From assembly GCF_001638985.1 (NCBI RefSeq), contig NW_017265142.1, positions 620,001 through 684,000 of the forward strand: a stretch of 64,000 bases of DNA. The letters run 5' to 3'. Both the position numbers and the translations under genes were made by a program. A model generated the notes under the pieces. That model did no database searches. It was not told the DNA's origin and was given only the letters and a program-made list of their open reading frames with translations. How positions within the stretch are numbered: the stretch's first letter is position 1; each line of letters begins with the position of its first letter. This stretch comes from Phycomyces blakesleeanus NRRL 1555(-) (taxonomy: Eukaryota; Mucoromycota; Mucoromycetes; Mucorales; Phycomycetaceae). Shown here piece after piece: positions 50,262-62,733 of the stretch.

Positions 50262-53204
50262 TCAAATCATTCCAAACCCTTCTGCATTGCTTATGCTAGT
50301 TAATAATCGCTCCTGAAGCTTCTCTTTGCTACTATATTCACATAGTAGCAGTACATTGTAGCATGTATGTGATGTGGGAAGCCTATATATTATACATAAC
50401 ATGAGATATATACCGCTTACACAATTTTATTAACGTTTACCTATCGGAATCGCCGCCATTCTTTGCAATCACAAACTGCAGTTTGCTAAGTCCCCCGATA
50501 GGAGCCTGTTTAAATACCCAGTTAAGTGTATTTGTTTTATATTTTCCTCTGTTTTTTATTATATATTTTACCCTGTCTGATCCCGTAGCAAAGAATAGCA
50601 ATTTCTTCTTCTCTTCGTATGAGAACTCATGAACAATCTCCCAAAAATACCTAGACACAATATGTTACTATAACTATCTACATATGCAAAAAAGAGTCTC
50701 ACTTTATAATAGCGGAGTCTTTTGTCCAACCGCCATCATAAACAGTGGATCGTTCTAACGCTTCAAAGTCCAAATCCGAGCTTCCACATATTAGCTGCTC
50801 TATCTCTTCTGGTCTAAAGATCTATATACAGAGAGTGAGATATATCAAAAGCACAGTTATTTTTCAATTATACTCTCTTTGCATTGTATTCTTCCTGAAG
50901 AATATTTACACTTGCCTTTATAGCACTATCTTGACAAACTAGTCTAAATCCTTGAACAAAGGCCCCGAATGGTTGTTCCATAGATGTATCCAAGAGAAAC
51001 TTGGTGTATAGATTTACAAATTCTAGAAAAATAAACAGTACTGTTATTAACTGTTGCCATTTTTCTTAAAACAAGCTATTTACAATCAAAGCATCTAATT
51101 ATTATTATTTTACCTTGTCTGTTTTCTTTGCAAAGTATAATTTTGGATCCGTTTGGTTTCAAGTCGTATGTATAAACATGCCCACAAGACTCCATGTCCA
51201 CTTGAAATGTTCGTTCATATTCTGATTCAACCGGCCCATCAAATACTAGCAGTTGTTCGAGCCCTTTTCCTAGACTCTATAGCTATGTTCAGAAATATTG
51301 AATTTAAACTAAATAATTACCATACCGGATCCAGCTGTTTAAGATCTTGAAGATTGACCTCAACATTCATCAATTTTTTATATAAAGCTCTGGGAAAATG
51401 TATATCTAGGATAACACTGTTATAAACAGCTAATCCAAGAAGTAAACCAGCTAGTCGATACTCTTGAAGTGTATGTTCATCCAATGTTGGATTTGCACTA
51501 AACCAGTACAACCTAGATTCTTCGTTAAAAGTAAACATGTCTTCAAATATATTGGAAGTCAGCAAATAATAACAGTAATATACTTCCTCGAAAATTAATA
51601 CTCACCATACTTCAGATCAAAAAGTTCTCTAACAACGAGCTGAAAAAATTCCTTTTGAACACCTCCTTCATCCACTCCCTCTTCTCCCACAAACTGCACG
51701 CGCAATTGCTTCTTGAGATCATGAATTGACTTTTGGTAAAGCTATTTGCGAAAGCGTTTTTTAATTTCGACACATTAAAATGAGACTCCCTTAAAAGTAT
51801 TTTCGTTAAAGTACTAGCCTGTTGTAAAGCATCGGCGATAATATGCTCCCTTCTTATTTCCAATACAAGGTAGGGACTATTCACGCCTATTTGTTCCAAT
51901 GAATTAATGTTGCAGTATATATGAATTGGTTTCTTTGTTTGATACCTTGAAGAAGTGTTCGAAAAAAAGCATCCTGAAGCTCATGTCGCATTTGAAATAC
52001 ACTTTCTACCTTAAGAATATCAGCCTTTACTGCTGGATTAAGAATAAAAGAATAGTCGCAAAAAGAAAATCTGAAAAGAATACAAATAAAAAATATAAGC
52101 ATGTTTCACCCGTCACTTATTTTGTATATGTACCCTTTGTGATCCTTAAAATTTGGAAAATCTTCCTTAATTTCTAAGTTTTCATTAACAGCATCATTAT
52201 AAAACTCTGTGTAGGATACGTAATGAAGTTCTTCATTCAATCTATCTGTATTTACTCATAAATTAGTAGCGTTATTTCTTATCTTACTTTGACTTAAGTT
52301 GAGAATGTGATACTCACATAACATTGCTAGACATCGAGTTGCATCAATAACAGCCGGATTTGAATTTGGAGTAAAGCTTGTTTCAGGTAAGCGGCGTACG
52401 AGCGTATCGCTGTCTGAGGGCAGTGAGACACAATCACGTACGACATTGTGAAATATATTCAGGAGGTAATTAAATGTATTCTTTGCCAACTTCTCTGATG
52501 ACTGACTGGAAGAAGAATGGTCTTCTATAAGGTATACACATAAAGTATCCTGTAATGTATGGCTAAGTCCAGCAATCAATGCGCACAAATCTGTGTTGAT
52601 AGTTGTCGATGGTTCATTCTCAAAGAAAAAACACTGGAAAACCAATACAATGTTTTTTTAGAGACAGCCCACTTTCGAAAATAAAGGTAGATTTTGGCTT
52701 ATGTGTATGTACCTGAAACATTATCACCATGGCGTTAAGTTGAGGCAGGGTGAATGTGTGCTCCTTATCACTTGCATATGAATGTAATAGTTTTTCAAGA
52801 GATCCAAGAAGTGTTTTGCTGATTGATGAAGGACACTAGAGTAAAGGAGATTTGGGTCTTTTGATGAGACCTTTTTGATTGACCAGAAAGGAGATGAGAC
52901 TTGCATCGATCTGTAACAGCTTGAGAGTCTGGTCTAGCTGGCTTTTATCTACTGGACAGGACTTATTTTTTATGGGTCTTTTCTACAATTATACCAGGCA
53001 AGATTATAATGTGGTTAGAAATGTGATTCGGATTTGGGTAATTGTGTTATTATTTTTTACGTTCAAGAAACTCAAGCTCAAGACATCAAGGTCGCTAAAC
53101 ACCGATCGTATACACAATTCGAGTAAAGACCAATCGTTCTCTAATACGCATTTTTGCTGTATTGCATGTATAGTTTTGTATTCAATAGGGTCTTTGATGG
53201 TCTC
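50262..53204 (-). CDS. HECT E3 ubiquitin ligase, HUL4/UBE3A-like (5' end unresolved)
   Basis: About ten exons on the minus strand. The HECT domain is complete: [126 protein letters not shown]. The last exon, after an intron at 50440-50380, gives [18 protein letters not shown] with the catalytic cysteine, and stop 50262-50264. Upstream blocks ([33 protein letters not shown]) fit HUL4/UBE3A/HECTD2-type ligases. The most 5' exon recognised has [20 protein letters not shown] at 53204. More coding may reach about 53310 (RSFESCISVHLAM), but the joining intron and start codon could not be fixed. Confidence 0.9.
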
Positions 53205-53403
53205 AAGTTAGTTTAAACATAGTGAATAGTAATTATAATAACAATAAGAGCTTGTTACCAGTCATTGCAAGGTGTACGCTGATGCATGACTCAAACGATC
53301 GTCCTTTTTTGTATCGGAGACAAATACAAAGTCACAAAATGCAGAGAAAAAACCGAGTGGTAATCTCCGCCACGTCTTTTTCTCTAATCCGCTCGACGAC
53401 ACT

Positions 53404-56233
53404 ATGCTTTTGACGAGTTCTGACGAAGATGAGTTCTACGACGCGAAAGAGGTTTCCTCTCCTCAGCTTTCCCGTACACGCGAAACTAAACGGCATCCGA
53501 GTACGAAGTCTAGAGGATCGGCAAGTGTCGCAACTCTTTCTACTGAAATACAGTCACCGCTTAATACAAGTAGGTTGAATTAGTGGTAGTACAAGACTAT
53601 AGTTTACATGCACAAGTTTTTAAAATCCTGTTGACTTTCTATTTTATTTTAGAAAACGGAGATTTGTCAGTGTCTTCTTTAACCTTGGATTCTGCTAGAA
53701 AATCCGATTCTCAAGTAGCATTAGGCGATTCATATAATAGTCTAGATCCTCTCTCAGCTCATATTGTACGTCGTGCGTCTCAGAAATTACCACTCAAATT
53801 ACTTTCCAAAGAGAAATCATGTCACAACAACTATGACTCTTATAACGCATATGATGTGTCTGAAAGTCTTGGCAATAATGCCGATGGGCGTAAAGATGAA
53901 AGCCGGAAATTATACAATGCTTCCTTGGAGGATCATTCTTCAACACAGAAGAAGTAGGTGAAATATATATATATGTGTGTGTGGTTGAGAAAGCTTTCAA
54001 CTTCTTTGATTAATTTAATGATTTGTTTGGTCAGAAAAATAGCAAAGGATATCCTTTCTCGTCTAGGAATATTTAATTGTCGCAAGGCGCATAAAAATCA
54101 AGAGCAAGACGAGGAATCGGAATGTATTAGTGAAAGCTCATCTTCTTCCTGTGCTTCTGAGCCTCGCGAAAGTTTAGAGTCTAGTCGATCGAGTTTTTTT
54201 TCACAGTCAAATAACTCCTACATATTACCACCTCACAACGCATCATATGTAAAAGTATGTTGTTGATTATTATAAGTATAAAATGTCTCACAGTTATATT
54301 GTGATTTTATCAGGTAAAGTCAAAATCCAACCTTGTCAAGCGCCATACTCGTATTGTCTTGGCTCAGATATTGACAGCAAAGAAGAATAAACAACAGACA
54401 TCAAATGAAAAGCCAAAATCACCAAAAGATGCAACAGATGCTGTGTGGACCATGAAATTTAGTAAAGACGGACAATACATGGCATCTGGCGGAAAACTGT
54501 GCATTGTGTATGTATGGAAAGTTCTCAGTAGTCCTGACAAACTCGAAGATAATTCTATAAAAGTATTTGAACAAGTTCCCTTCCGCAAATATTGTGGTCA
54601 TACATCTGATGTACTGGATATAAGTTGGTCAAAGGTAAACCAAAGAACTTGCCCAGAACGGTTAAAAGAAAAACAAACAAAAAAGACTGATTTGGGATAT
54701 ATTGTAAATGAACCTAATTCATTAGAGTAACTTTTTACTGTCATGCTCTATGGACAAAACAGTTCGGTATGTTATTATATACTCTTTAATAACCACTTTA
54801 TGGTACACTAATCCAATCTCTCTCCCTCTCTCCCTCTCTCTTACAAATAGCTTGTGGCATGTAACTCGTGAAGAATGTCTATGTGTCTTTAAACATCTTG
54901 ACATCGTTACTGGAATAGACTTCCATCCAAGGGTAGGTATTTATTGCACATGTTTACACATTGTACTTTACTTTATTTGACTATAATGATGATAAATTTA
55001 GGATGACCGCTATTTTCTTTCTGGTTCTCTGGATTGCAAAGTAAGATTGTGGAGTATCCCGGACAAGAATGTTTCGTTTTGGAATGAACTGCCTAGCGGA
55101 CAAATGATTACAGCTGTTGGATTCACAAGGGATGGGAATACGGCTTGTGTGGGCAGTTATATTGGCTGCTTGTTTTTTTATGAGACCCAGGGGCTTAAAT
55201 ACAATACTCAGATTAGTCTGAAAACCAAAAAAGGTCGAAAAGGAAAAAAGATAACAGGTATTAAGTCTATGCCTGGCTGCCATCCCGGCCAAGATATGCT
55301 TCTTGTTACTAGCAATGATTCACGTATTCGACTGATCAACATGAAAGACAAAAGTCTTTTGTACAAATATACTGGTGCTGAGAATGTGTCGATGTTGATT
55401 AAAGCCTCGTTTAGGTGAGTGAATTATTACTATGTATAAACATATATCTGATATAACAACAACAAAAGGCTAATTGTATAAAAATCTCTAGTGATGATGG
55501 TCAATATATTGTATGCGGCTCAGAAAATTTTAACGTTTACATATGGAAAACTGAAAAAGTTGGAACGTTGCCAATGTATTCCAAAGAAAATCACATTAAG
55601 CCCATATCCTCTCATGATAGCTTTGGGGAGCAGATGAAGATAGCCTCTGAACAAACTCCCACTCATCCGCAAGAAACACATATTGCACCTCGATTATCCA
55701 ATTGGTTTAAGCGTCGAGAACATCGTACAAACTATAAAAGACCCAGTCGGGACGAGCACTTTGAAGCACATGAAGCTGTTGTTACAAGTGCAATATTTGC
55801 GCCTACAAAAACTCGACAAATTCTGGCAAATACCAACAAAGATACGATATATAATAACACACCTGTTAATAATCTAGAACAGAAAAGGTTATCCGTCAAT
55901 CAAGATGTTAAGCGTGAAGGATCGCTAGGAACTATAATAGATGATATAGTGGCTGACCAAAAGAGCCCTTTGTATGAAAATGGACATATAATTGTTTCGG
56001 CTGATTGTCATGGATTTATAAAGGTTTGGCGAATGGACTCTGGTGTCTACTTAAACAGTCGACCCTCTAGTATCAAGCGATATAGTACAGATATTGCGTC
56101 CCTCGCTCCATCTTTAACCATGTCAAATATTGATCTACATGATGCAGGATGCGGCACGTCAACACCAGCAGGATCTATGAAGAAACGTAATAGTCCTTTT
56201 ACTAAAATGTTTCCCTCTCCAAACCACAAGTAG
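53404..56233 (+). CDS. WDR44-like WD40-repeat protein
   Basis: Start MLLTSSDEDEFYDAKEVSS at 53404, stop 56231-56233, about eight exons. A Ser-rich disordered N-terminal third is followed by WD40 repeats: AVWTMKFSKDGQYMASGGK, CGHTSDVLDISWSK, NFLLSCSMDKTVR, LWHVTREECLCVFKHLDIVT, GIDFHPRDDRYFLSGSLD, ITAVGFTRDGNTACVGSYIG, SFSDDGQYIVCGSENFNVYI, and a late repeat HIIVSADCHGFIKVWRM. Between the last two is a long linker (about 55600-55960). This repeat pattern matches WDR44/rabphilin-11 and the fungal Dgr2 group, scaffolds that bind Rab11-type GTPases in animals. Divergent from the HECT gene with under 250 bases between, so the promoters probably share DNA. Confidence 0.87.
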
Positions 56234-56900
56234 GATAATATTGATAAAAAAGTATAGTATAGTATTTACAAAATACACAACTTCTCCACTCTAGACCGAT
56301 TCTTATTTTCAATAGTAATCTCTGGTAGTGTTTTTTGTTTGAAGCGTATAGGTGCATTATAAATCTCTATCAAGAAGATTAGCGAAGAAAAAAGATGAAA
56401 GTTTTTACAAAACTTAGTTCTTTGGTGTATATAGTTTAGTGCGTTGAATTTTCAATTGTGCAATTACCAATTTCATTTCAACTGTGGTTTGTGCCTGGAT
56501 TATAAGCGGTTAGCCGAGGTTTAAGATTATGGTACCCTTAAAACCAAAAAACAATAATATGTATATGTACTTCTACGATAGACCAGCACCTTTGATTACC
56601 ATACTATTGTTAATGTTAACTATTATCATCTCTTTTTTTTAATACAGTCTTTCTACTTGAGATTGAGACAAATTAGGAAATGCTTTAGACGAATCGAAAT
56701 GTAATTTTAGACAATACGCTTACCTTTTGTGGACGAAACGAAAATGAAATTTAAACAAAGAGAAAATAGTTTTCAGACAAAGTAGATATCTATTCAGACA
56801 TTCTATCTACAAGTCTAAATGACTCGATTTTCTGCTTGTAAGGAGACGTAGCTAAGATTTATTGTGGTTTCTTCTCAGCAAGAAAAAGAAAAATCAATAC
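56234..56900. other. Intergenic DNA between WDR44-like gene and LINE
   Basis: AT-rich, no gene seen. Three related TAGACAA/CAGACAAA/GTAGATA-like units at about 56700-56790 are short and probably chance. Confidence 0.4.
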
Positions 56901-59400
56901 ATTTTTTTTTGGGGGTTTTTTTTTAAATTTTTAAATTGTTTTTAAGCTATTTTGTGTTTTTTTTTTTGCAAGGAGTAAATATTGGTAGCTAAGCCAGGGG
57001 GTCAATATCAAGTTTGGCTTGGAAACAGGAGACAAGAATAGAAACAGAAGAGATGAGGGTGTCATGGTGGAAAGGTTTATCGTCAAATATGGAAGCCCAA
57101 TGCTGGTGCCAGATGGCAAGCAGGCAACAACTGATAATGGACGCGGCAGAGAGAGAGGATCGGCTGGGCGTAGGAAGGGTGAGCGTGAGAAGGGCAGAAG
57201 CAATGTCGCGCGGGCAAGCCTCAGTTGCAAAGTAAGGCTGCCAGACGGAAGACCAGATAGCCCATTTTGCGGGGCAATTGTATAGGAAGTGAGAGAGATC
57301 GCTGGGGTGAAGATGACAGATGAGACAAACGTCAGTGGGAAAGGAAGCTGGTATGATGTGGTAAAGCAGAGATTGACATGGAAGCTTGTGATGAAGTGCA
57401 TGGTACCAGACATTATGGATGAGGTGGTGGAGTGTAAGTTTCCAAAAGCGTGGCCAAAGAAGTCCAAAAGGTGGGTAGGGGTAGGCAGATTGGGAGGAGT
57501 GCAGAGAGATTGATATAGTTGGGGTGTGAGATGATGTTGGTGGATGGATGGTATGAGGACAGACAGGAATGGTGACAAGTCTAGAGACGAGCCAGTTGGA
57601 GTGGGGATGTGCGAGTAGAGCGATTGAATGAGAGTAAGAGGGAGACAAGCACGGAGCAGGAAGGGCTGCAACAAGATTGTGCCAGCATCAATCTGGCAAA
57701 ATATCTTGTTAATAACACGAGGGGAGCGTGGGCGGGCACGTGGAGGGCAATGAGATAGGACCAACAGAGACGAGTCAAACTGAAATGCATTAGCAACAGT
57801 GAGTTGGCGCCAAGAGCGTGGCCAGAAAGACAAAGCGGTGGACGGGACACAGGCTGATCAGAGAGGGGGAAGAAGACAAGTAGTGCTGTTGATTGTGGCA
57901 GACTCATATGTGAAGGGAAGGAGGTCGATGGCGGCAAAGATGTTATGAAAGAGACTGTTCAAGTGTCAAAAGAGAGCAGGTCGCAGGTCAGAGAACAAGA
58001 GCCAAAGACAACAGTCAGGAGCCGAGGAGTGGGCAAGCAGTAGAAAGGACAGCCAAGGAGGTACCAGAACAGACGGGGCAGGAGAGAAGAGAAGATGACA
58101 AATCCAACGAAGTTGAAGAGATTTCTGTTGTACTGACGGATTTAGGACGCCAAGGCCTCCAGACGCAAAAGGAAGACACAATGTACAGAGTTTGATAGGT
58201 GGGAGCATGTGATGCTGAAGAAAAACACCCATGACCAATCGGAATTGAGAGATAAAGAAGGCAGGAATGGACACCACACGCATAACATGCCACAACTTGG
58301 AGAGGATAAGTGAGTTGAGGATGGTAGCCCAGCTACGAATTGACAAGGACCACAAAAGGTGTAAGGAGCAGGTGCTGCAGATTCTGGATAGGAGGGGCGG
58401 AAGAAACTCGTCCTGTTGGGGGGTGAAGGTAAAGAGAGGAAAGCCAAGATATATCAGAGCATGTGGAGAGTGGCAGTTGTGTTGGTCTAAAATCTGGTAC
58501 TGGGATAAAGTGTCCTGGCAATGAAGCAAGGGGCGGCCAGACAGAGAAATAGCTTGTGTTTTATGCATGATGAGGTCGTTGGCATAGGCAAGATATTTCA
58601 CTGGAACAGAGGGAGGGTGTGAGGTTGGGATGGTATGGAGAAAACCAGAGAATGCAGAGTCATAGAGAAGGCGACAAAGGAGAGGCTCAAAGGCCAGGTT
58701 GAATAACACTGGTGAGAGTGTATCGCCTTGTTGTAATTCACGAGACTGAGAAAGAGGGCAAGAGAGATGACTATTGACATTAATCTGAGTTTGTGTTGAG
58801 AAGAAGAGGTAACAGGTAGAGTTGACAAGGGTGGTGGGGAGCTTGAAGTGGAGAAGAATGCGGCACAGATAGTCAGGATGAATTCGATCATATGCCTTTT
58901 CCTGATCAAGGAGCAAACCAATAGCAGACGAACCTTTATTGCAAGCCGTCTCCATCACTGTTTTGGCAAGAAGTCCATTGTCTTCAATGAACCGATTTCG
59001 GACAAAGCCTTTTTGGTAGGGTGACACGAATGAACTGACAGCAGGGATGATTCGGGCGTTGAGAAGATAGGTGAACACTTTAGCATGTGTATTTATCAGG
59101 GCTATCTGGTGCCAGTTCTTGAGCAGAGTAAGGTTCCCTTTCTTTGGCAGAAGAACAACACGAGTGGAATTCCAAGAGATGGGGAATATTCCACAGAGAA
59201 GAGTGTCGTTGTACAGAGAAGTGACAAGAGATGCAAGGTCTGAGTTATCTATAAGCAGACGCAGAATTGCATATGGCAAGCCGTCAGGATCTGGGCTGCT
59301 TGCTTTAGGGAAGCCGTTTGCACCAGCGCAGATGTTGTCCAAAGAAAAGGGTGCCAGGATGACAGCAACTGACAAGGCTGGATAGGTAGATGTTGTGGGG
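56900..59400 (-). mobile_element. 5'-truncated LINE (non-LTR retrotransposon), decayed
   Basis: Read on the minus strand. The first visible coding is a reverse transcriptase (SPDPDGLPYAILRLL, LLPKKGNLTLLKNWHQIALI, LLDQEKAYDRIHPDYL, ELQQGDTLSPVLFNLAFEPL), with the motif-C site as YLAYANDLIMH, not the catalytic ADD. After frameshifts a C-terminal zinc-knuckle region follows (CLICHLHPSDLSHFLYNC, then WAIW), ending DPLA at 56989. A homopolymer-rich A tract (T-runs on the plus strand at 56900-56965) follows. The APE endonuclease and ORF1 are missing, so the copy is 5'-truncated near 59400. GC is much higher than in flanking DNA. Confidence 0.9.
57966..59375 (-). pseudogene. LINE reverse transcriptase, inactive
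   Basis: Longest frame of the element, about 469 codons, covering the RT fingers, palm and thumb. The active-site pair is Ala-Asn-Asp, so one of the two motif-C aspartates is lost. Conserved positions are also altered (NWHQI in place of NWRPI; QQGDTLSP in place of RQGDPLSP). The frame stops at 57966, and the rest of the protein continues in two other frames at 56931-57833 and 56989-57648. No upstream ATG of its own; the annotated frame begins inside the RT. Confidence 0.88.
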
Positions 59401-61220
59401 AGAAATAAAACAAATAAAAATATAGACGAAAGAATTTGTAAGAACTCATGTAGGTTGTTTATTTCAAAGGAAAAGTAAAGAATAATAAAATTCGATTGTT
59501 CTTCTATATGGAACTATCTACTGATATTTATATGTTTTTCTAATTTGTAATTCAGTGTGTGCTTAAGCAATCTTTATCATAACAGAGACCTTGGTGAAAC
59601 CTTGTAAAACATTTTGAGGAGTTTAAATTATTCGTATAAAGAAATCTGGGTGTGAAAAACGCGAATATTTGATAAATTTTCTCAAAAGTTTGCTAAACTT
59701 GAAAGAAATTTTTCAAACATTGTAAAACATAATAGACCAATCATGTTGTATTATTTTTTTGTTGCTAAACACACGAAAACATTAAGTTTGAAACTTTTAA
59801 TAATTGTAATTTTAATGTATGCATGTAAGAATATAAGCATCCCTTCAGTATACTTTTCTCTACTTATTTTTTTCATTATTTTTTTAATAAAGTTAGTATT
59901 AATATTTTTGTTCTAACATAATACCAAGAAAAAAATGACTATTATTTAATAGAAGTTGTGGTATTTCAGGTACGAAACAATAGAAAAATAAAATATTTGA
60001 TAATAGAGACGTATAGAAATACTTTGAGACTGTATATAAGTTTTTATTCATAAATAAAAAGTGTCCCTTTTTATAAGAAAACACAATCTGCTCTTGTCAT
60101 TACGTCTTAGTTTCTTAAGGCTTTCTTCCTTTACTATATTTGGTTATTAAAGTGTATTTACTGCTTAACTAGTGTCGGTGTTACAATTATGACATCAAGT
60201 CATAAATTGTACTTCTTTAGCTCTTAGCTATTATTTTCTCTTTTACACTAGAGCTTTAGGACTTCCTACTAAATTAGCTCCATATCGATCTGACACAGTT
60301 TACCTGGCAGTATGATATAATTATCTTAACAATCTTTAAGATATTATCTACAGTACTAACTGTAATAATTATTGAGCCAATTACTTAATCGTTTATATAT
60401 ATTTTATACTGACAAGATGATAGCTACTACGCTATCCCAATATGAATATGTTCTTATATGTGATAAATCCAACATCTGAGTGTCTGGATCACCACAGAAG
60501 TTAATGAATCTCTCATTAGCTTGATTATGTAAATCATTGTTCGTAAGCTTAGTACTACTTCTTTTCCAACAGGCAATGATTACCAAATATATACTATGTT
60601 TGAGACATGATATTCCGACAGAGAATGTTTGATAGAAATCTATATTTTGTAACTCAGCATCTAAATGGCTCTTATTGTCTCACCAAGGTCCCTAATGAGT
60701 CATTTTCCAGGAGTATTGTTCTTCTGGAAAGATCTGGAAAGACCAATTGATATGATACTTCTCCAGTCAGATCAGTCCGAGAGTTTTGGTAAAGAAGAGC
60801 ATTTATGCTATCACTGTGGAAAATGGCAAAATTTGTAATCCCGCAATTGTACATTTGGGTCAAAAAATGCAAACTTGCACGTTCTGTATCGACCAATAAA
60901 AATGCGGTATTACACTATCAGTGTCATGGCTTTAATCTAATCGGATACTAGAAATTTAATGGCTTTAAATTTAATTCAGTGCTGTTCAGTCTTTTCCAGC
61001 CAATTAGATACGTATATTAAATCCAACTACCCTTTTTTGAGTAATTTCATCAGCTCTCCAATTGGTTGAGAAATACGTATTGCATCACATAAAAATAGGT
61101 TTTTGTTTGTGTTTTTGCTTTATTTTTTATTCTTTGATCTCTGAAATATATATAAAAAAACAAAAATAAAAAAAACAAAAAAATAAAAAAATAAAAAAGC
61201 AATAAAAAACAAACAAACAA
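59401..61220. other. AT-rich region with an eroded unidentified coding fragment
   Basis: Mostly AT-rich. On the minus strand at about 60404-60900 two neighbouring frames look like one protein broken by a frameshift: LVDTERASLHFLTQMYNCG, FAIFHSDSINALLYQNSRTD and YQLVFPDLSRRTILLENDSL (60896 to 60672), then LKHSIYLVIIACWKRSSTKL and FINFCGDPDTQMLDLSHIRT. The family is not recognised. No ATG upstream. Confidence 0.45.
60404..60900 (-). pseudogene. Unidentified decayed gene fragment
   Basis: Two minus-strand frames, 60896-60672 and 60586-60404 (open further upstream to about 60655), each read like genuine protein and are offset by one frame near 60665. A stop separates them. No splice pair bridges them cleanly. 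Likely the remains of a transposon-borne or accessory gene. I do not recognise the family. Confidence 0.4.
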
Positions 61221-61971
61221 TAGGGGGTTTCATTATCTGTTTTAGATTTTATTTTATTTTTTCTGAGCTTTAAGTTTTAACCAATAATAATGGATATAAA
61301 AAGATATTACTGAACCTCCCTGTTATATTTGGGTTTAATTTTAGAGAAGAAATGAAGAAATAAAGTGAGACTTTGTATAGTAGTTTTATTGAAAGAGAAA
61401 AAGAGAAAGTTGGTATTGGTTAAGATGGTCTACTAACTATGACAGTTACGCCCTTTTTATAAGGTTTCTTTACTCTCAGGTCCGTATTTATCATTGGCTC
61501 CTGAGATTAATGCTGTGTTTTTGATAGGACTTGTTCTATAAAAATTTATATGACTATCAAATACAACACCCCCTCATGTTAGCTAATTTAATATATAAAG
61601 TCTTTTAAAAAATCACTTTTTTTTTGTTTATTATTCTAGATATATTTACTGTTTACATAGAGCTACTGATGGGCTAAATTTTATGAAAAGTCTTTGAATA
61701 AGCATATTTAAGACATATTAAATAATATAATGTACTACTTCTATCAAAGTTAACAGAAAATATAAGTAAAGTAATGCTTTTTGTTATTTATAATATTTGA
61801 ATAAAAATGCTAAGTCAAAAATAAAATAAAATCTTAAAATTATCAAGCCAAGTTTTTTAGATTTTATTTTTTGAGATTTTATTTTTTAAGAGATTTTTAC
61901 CAGCCAATAATTAGTGTTTTTCAATCCCAGAAAAATAAAATAAAATCTAAAACAGATAATGAAACCCCCTA
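61221..61971. mobile_element. TIR DNA element (non-autonomous) with TA flanks
   Basis: Left end at 61223 starts GGGGGTTTCATTATCTGTTT and runs to about 61265. The right end (61927-61969) is its reverse complement, apart from one T in a homopolymer: about 42 bases of near-perfect inverted repeat. TA lies immediately outside both ends (61221-61222 and 61970-61971), as a Tc1/mariner-type target duplication would. The interior has no coding frame and holds an LTR-like insertion (61321-61568). Without that insertion it would be about 500 bases, a MITE-sized element. Confidence 0.75.
61321..61568. mobile_element. Solo-LTR-like insertion nested in the TIR element
   Basis: Begins TGTTATATTTG and ends CAAATACAACA, an inverted 5'-TG...CA-3' pair typical of LTRs, 248 bases apart. 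Inside are a TATA-like TTTTTATAAG near 61454 and an AATAAAG polyadenylation-like site at 61359. The five flanking bases are CTCCC left and CCCCC right, one mismatch from a target-site duplication. No internal retrotransposon coding is nearby, so it fits a solo LTR. Ty1/copia-like by the TGTT...AACA ends. Confidence 0.55.
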
Positions 61972-62202
61972 ATAATAGAAGAAATGTATATGACAGATAC
62001 CAAATTAATTTCTAATTAATGACAATTTTTCTTTCAAAATAGTATTTTTATTATGCTTTTATAAATATCATCTATAAAACTCGGTATTGCCTACCCTAAT
62101 AAAATAAAATAAAATAAAATAAAGCAAACAAAGCAAAACAAACGATTTGTATTAGTTTTGATCTTATAGATGGCTTTGTATTTAAAAGTAACTTACATGT
62201 TA

Positions 62203-62733
62203 TCAAGTTCTTCCATGGAAGATGGCAGATCTCCACCTTTGAGAAAGTACAAAGAGGGTTACCCAGGAATTTTCAAACCTTCCAATAGGAATATTCCTCC
62301 TGGATGCCCTCTCTTCGATGCTTCTAACTAGAATGTTTCTCTGGTTAGGCGCCAGGCTACTCCACAATGAAATAGCCATACCATTCATATGGTAGCCCCA
62401 GATTGTCGTCTGTACCAGTTTGTAAGCGATTCTGCCGATCGCCTTGTACAGAACCTTTGCTTCCGTAGTGTTACCTCTGGTAAAGTGCAATGTCAAGGCT
62501 GCATTGACACCATGGACTGAGAGTGCCCAGTGGTTTGGCCCATTATGGAGAGTGAGGCGTGGGATAGTACTGTCACTAATGGCAAATAGAAAAGGGACTA
62601 TATTATCAGAGGTTTCCCAGGCGGCCAGCTTGGTAACAGCCTCACCACCTTCCAGCCTGGCCTCAAGATGGGCATATGCAACCTCCAGTGTCATAAGTCG
62701 CTGGTTTATCTGAGCAATGTTTAATGATGACAT
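62203..62733 (-). CDS. Hypothetical transposon-associated protein
   Basis: Starts MSSLNIAQINQRLMTLEVAY at 62733; a coiled-coil-like opening is followed by LEARLEGGEAVTKLAAW and a globular body (WALSVHGVNAALTLHFTRG, KAIGRIAYKLVQTTIWGY), ending LSQRWRSAIFHGRT at stop 62203-62205, about 176 residues, no intron. A longer frame upstream to 62820 translates a T-rich leader and is not used. I do not recognise the family. It sits head to head with the degraded transposase at 62973, 240 bases away, so it may be a second gene of the same element. Confidence 0.5.
   Translation of the reverse strand: MSSLNIAQINQRLMTLEVAYAHLEARLEGGEAVTKLAAWETSDNIVPFLFAISDSTIPRLTLHNGPNHWALSVHGVNAALTLHFTRGNTTEAKVLYKAIGRIAYKLVQTTIWGYHMNGMAISLWSSLAPNQRNILVRSIEERASRRNIPIGRFENSWVTLFVLSQRWRSAIFHGRT

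Noticed and set aside
50437..50658. HECT domain apparently ending before its catalytic cysteine
   Set aside because: The next exon, after an ATATATAG acceptor, supplies LPTSHTCYN and a proper C terminus, so the gene is intact.
59249..59449. Frame overlapping the left end of the LINE
   Set aside because: A different frame of the same 5'-truncated element and flanking T-rich DNA; no domain.
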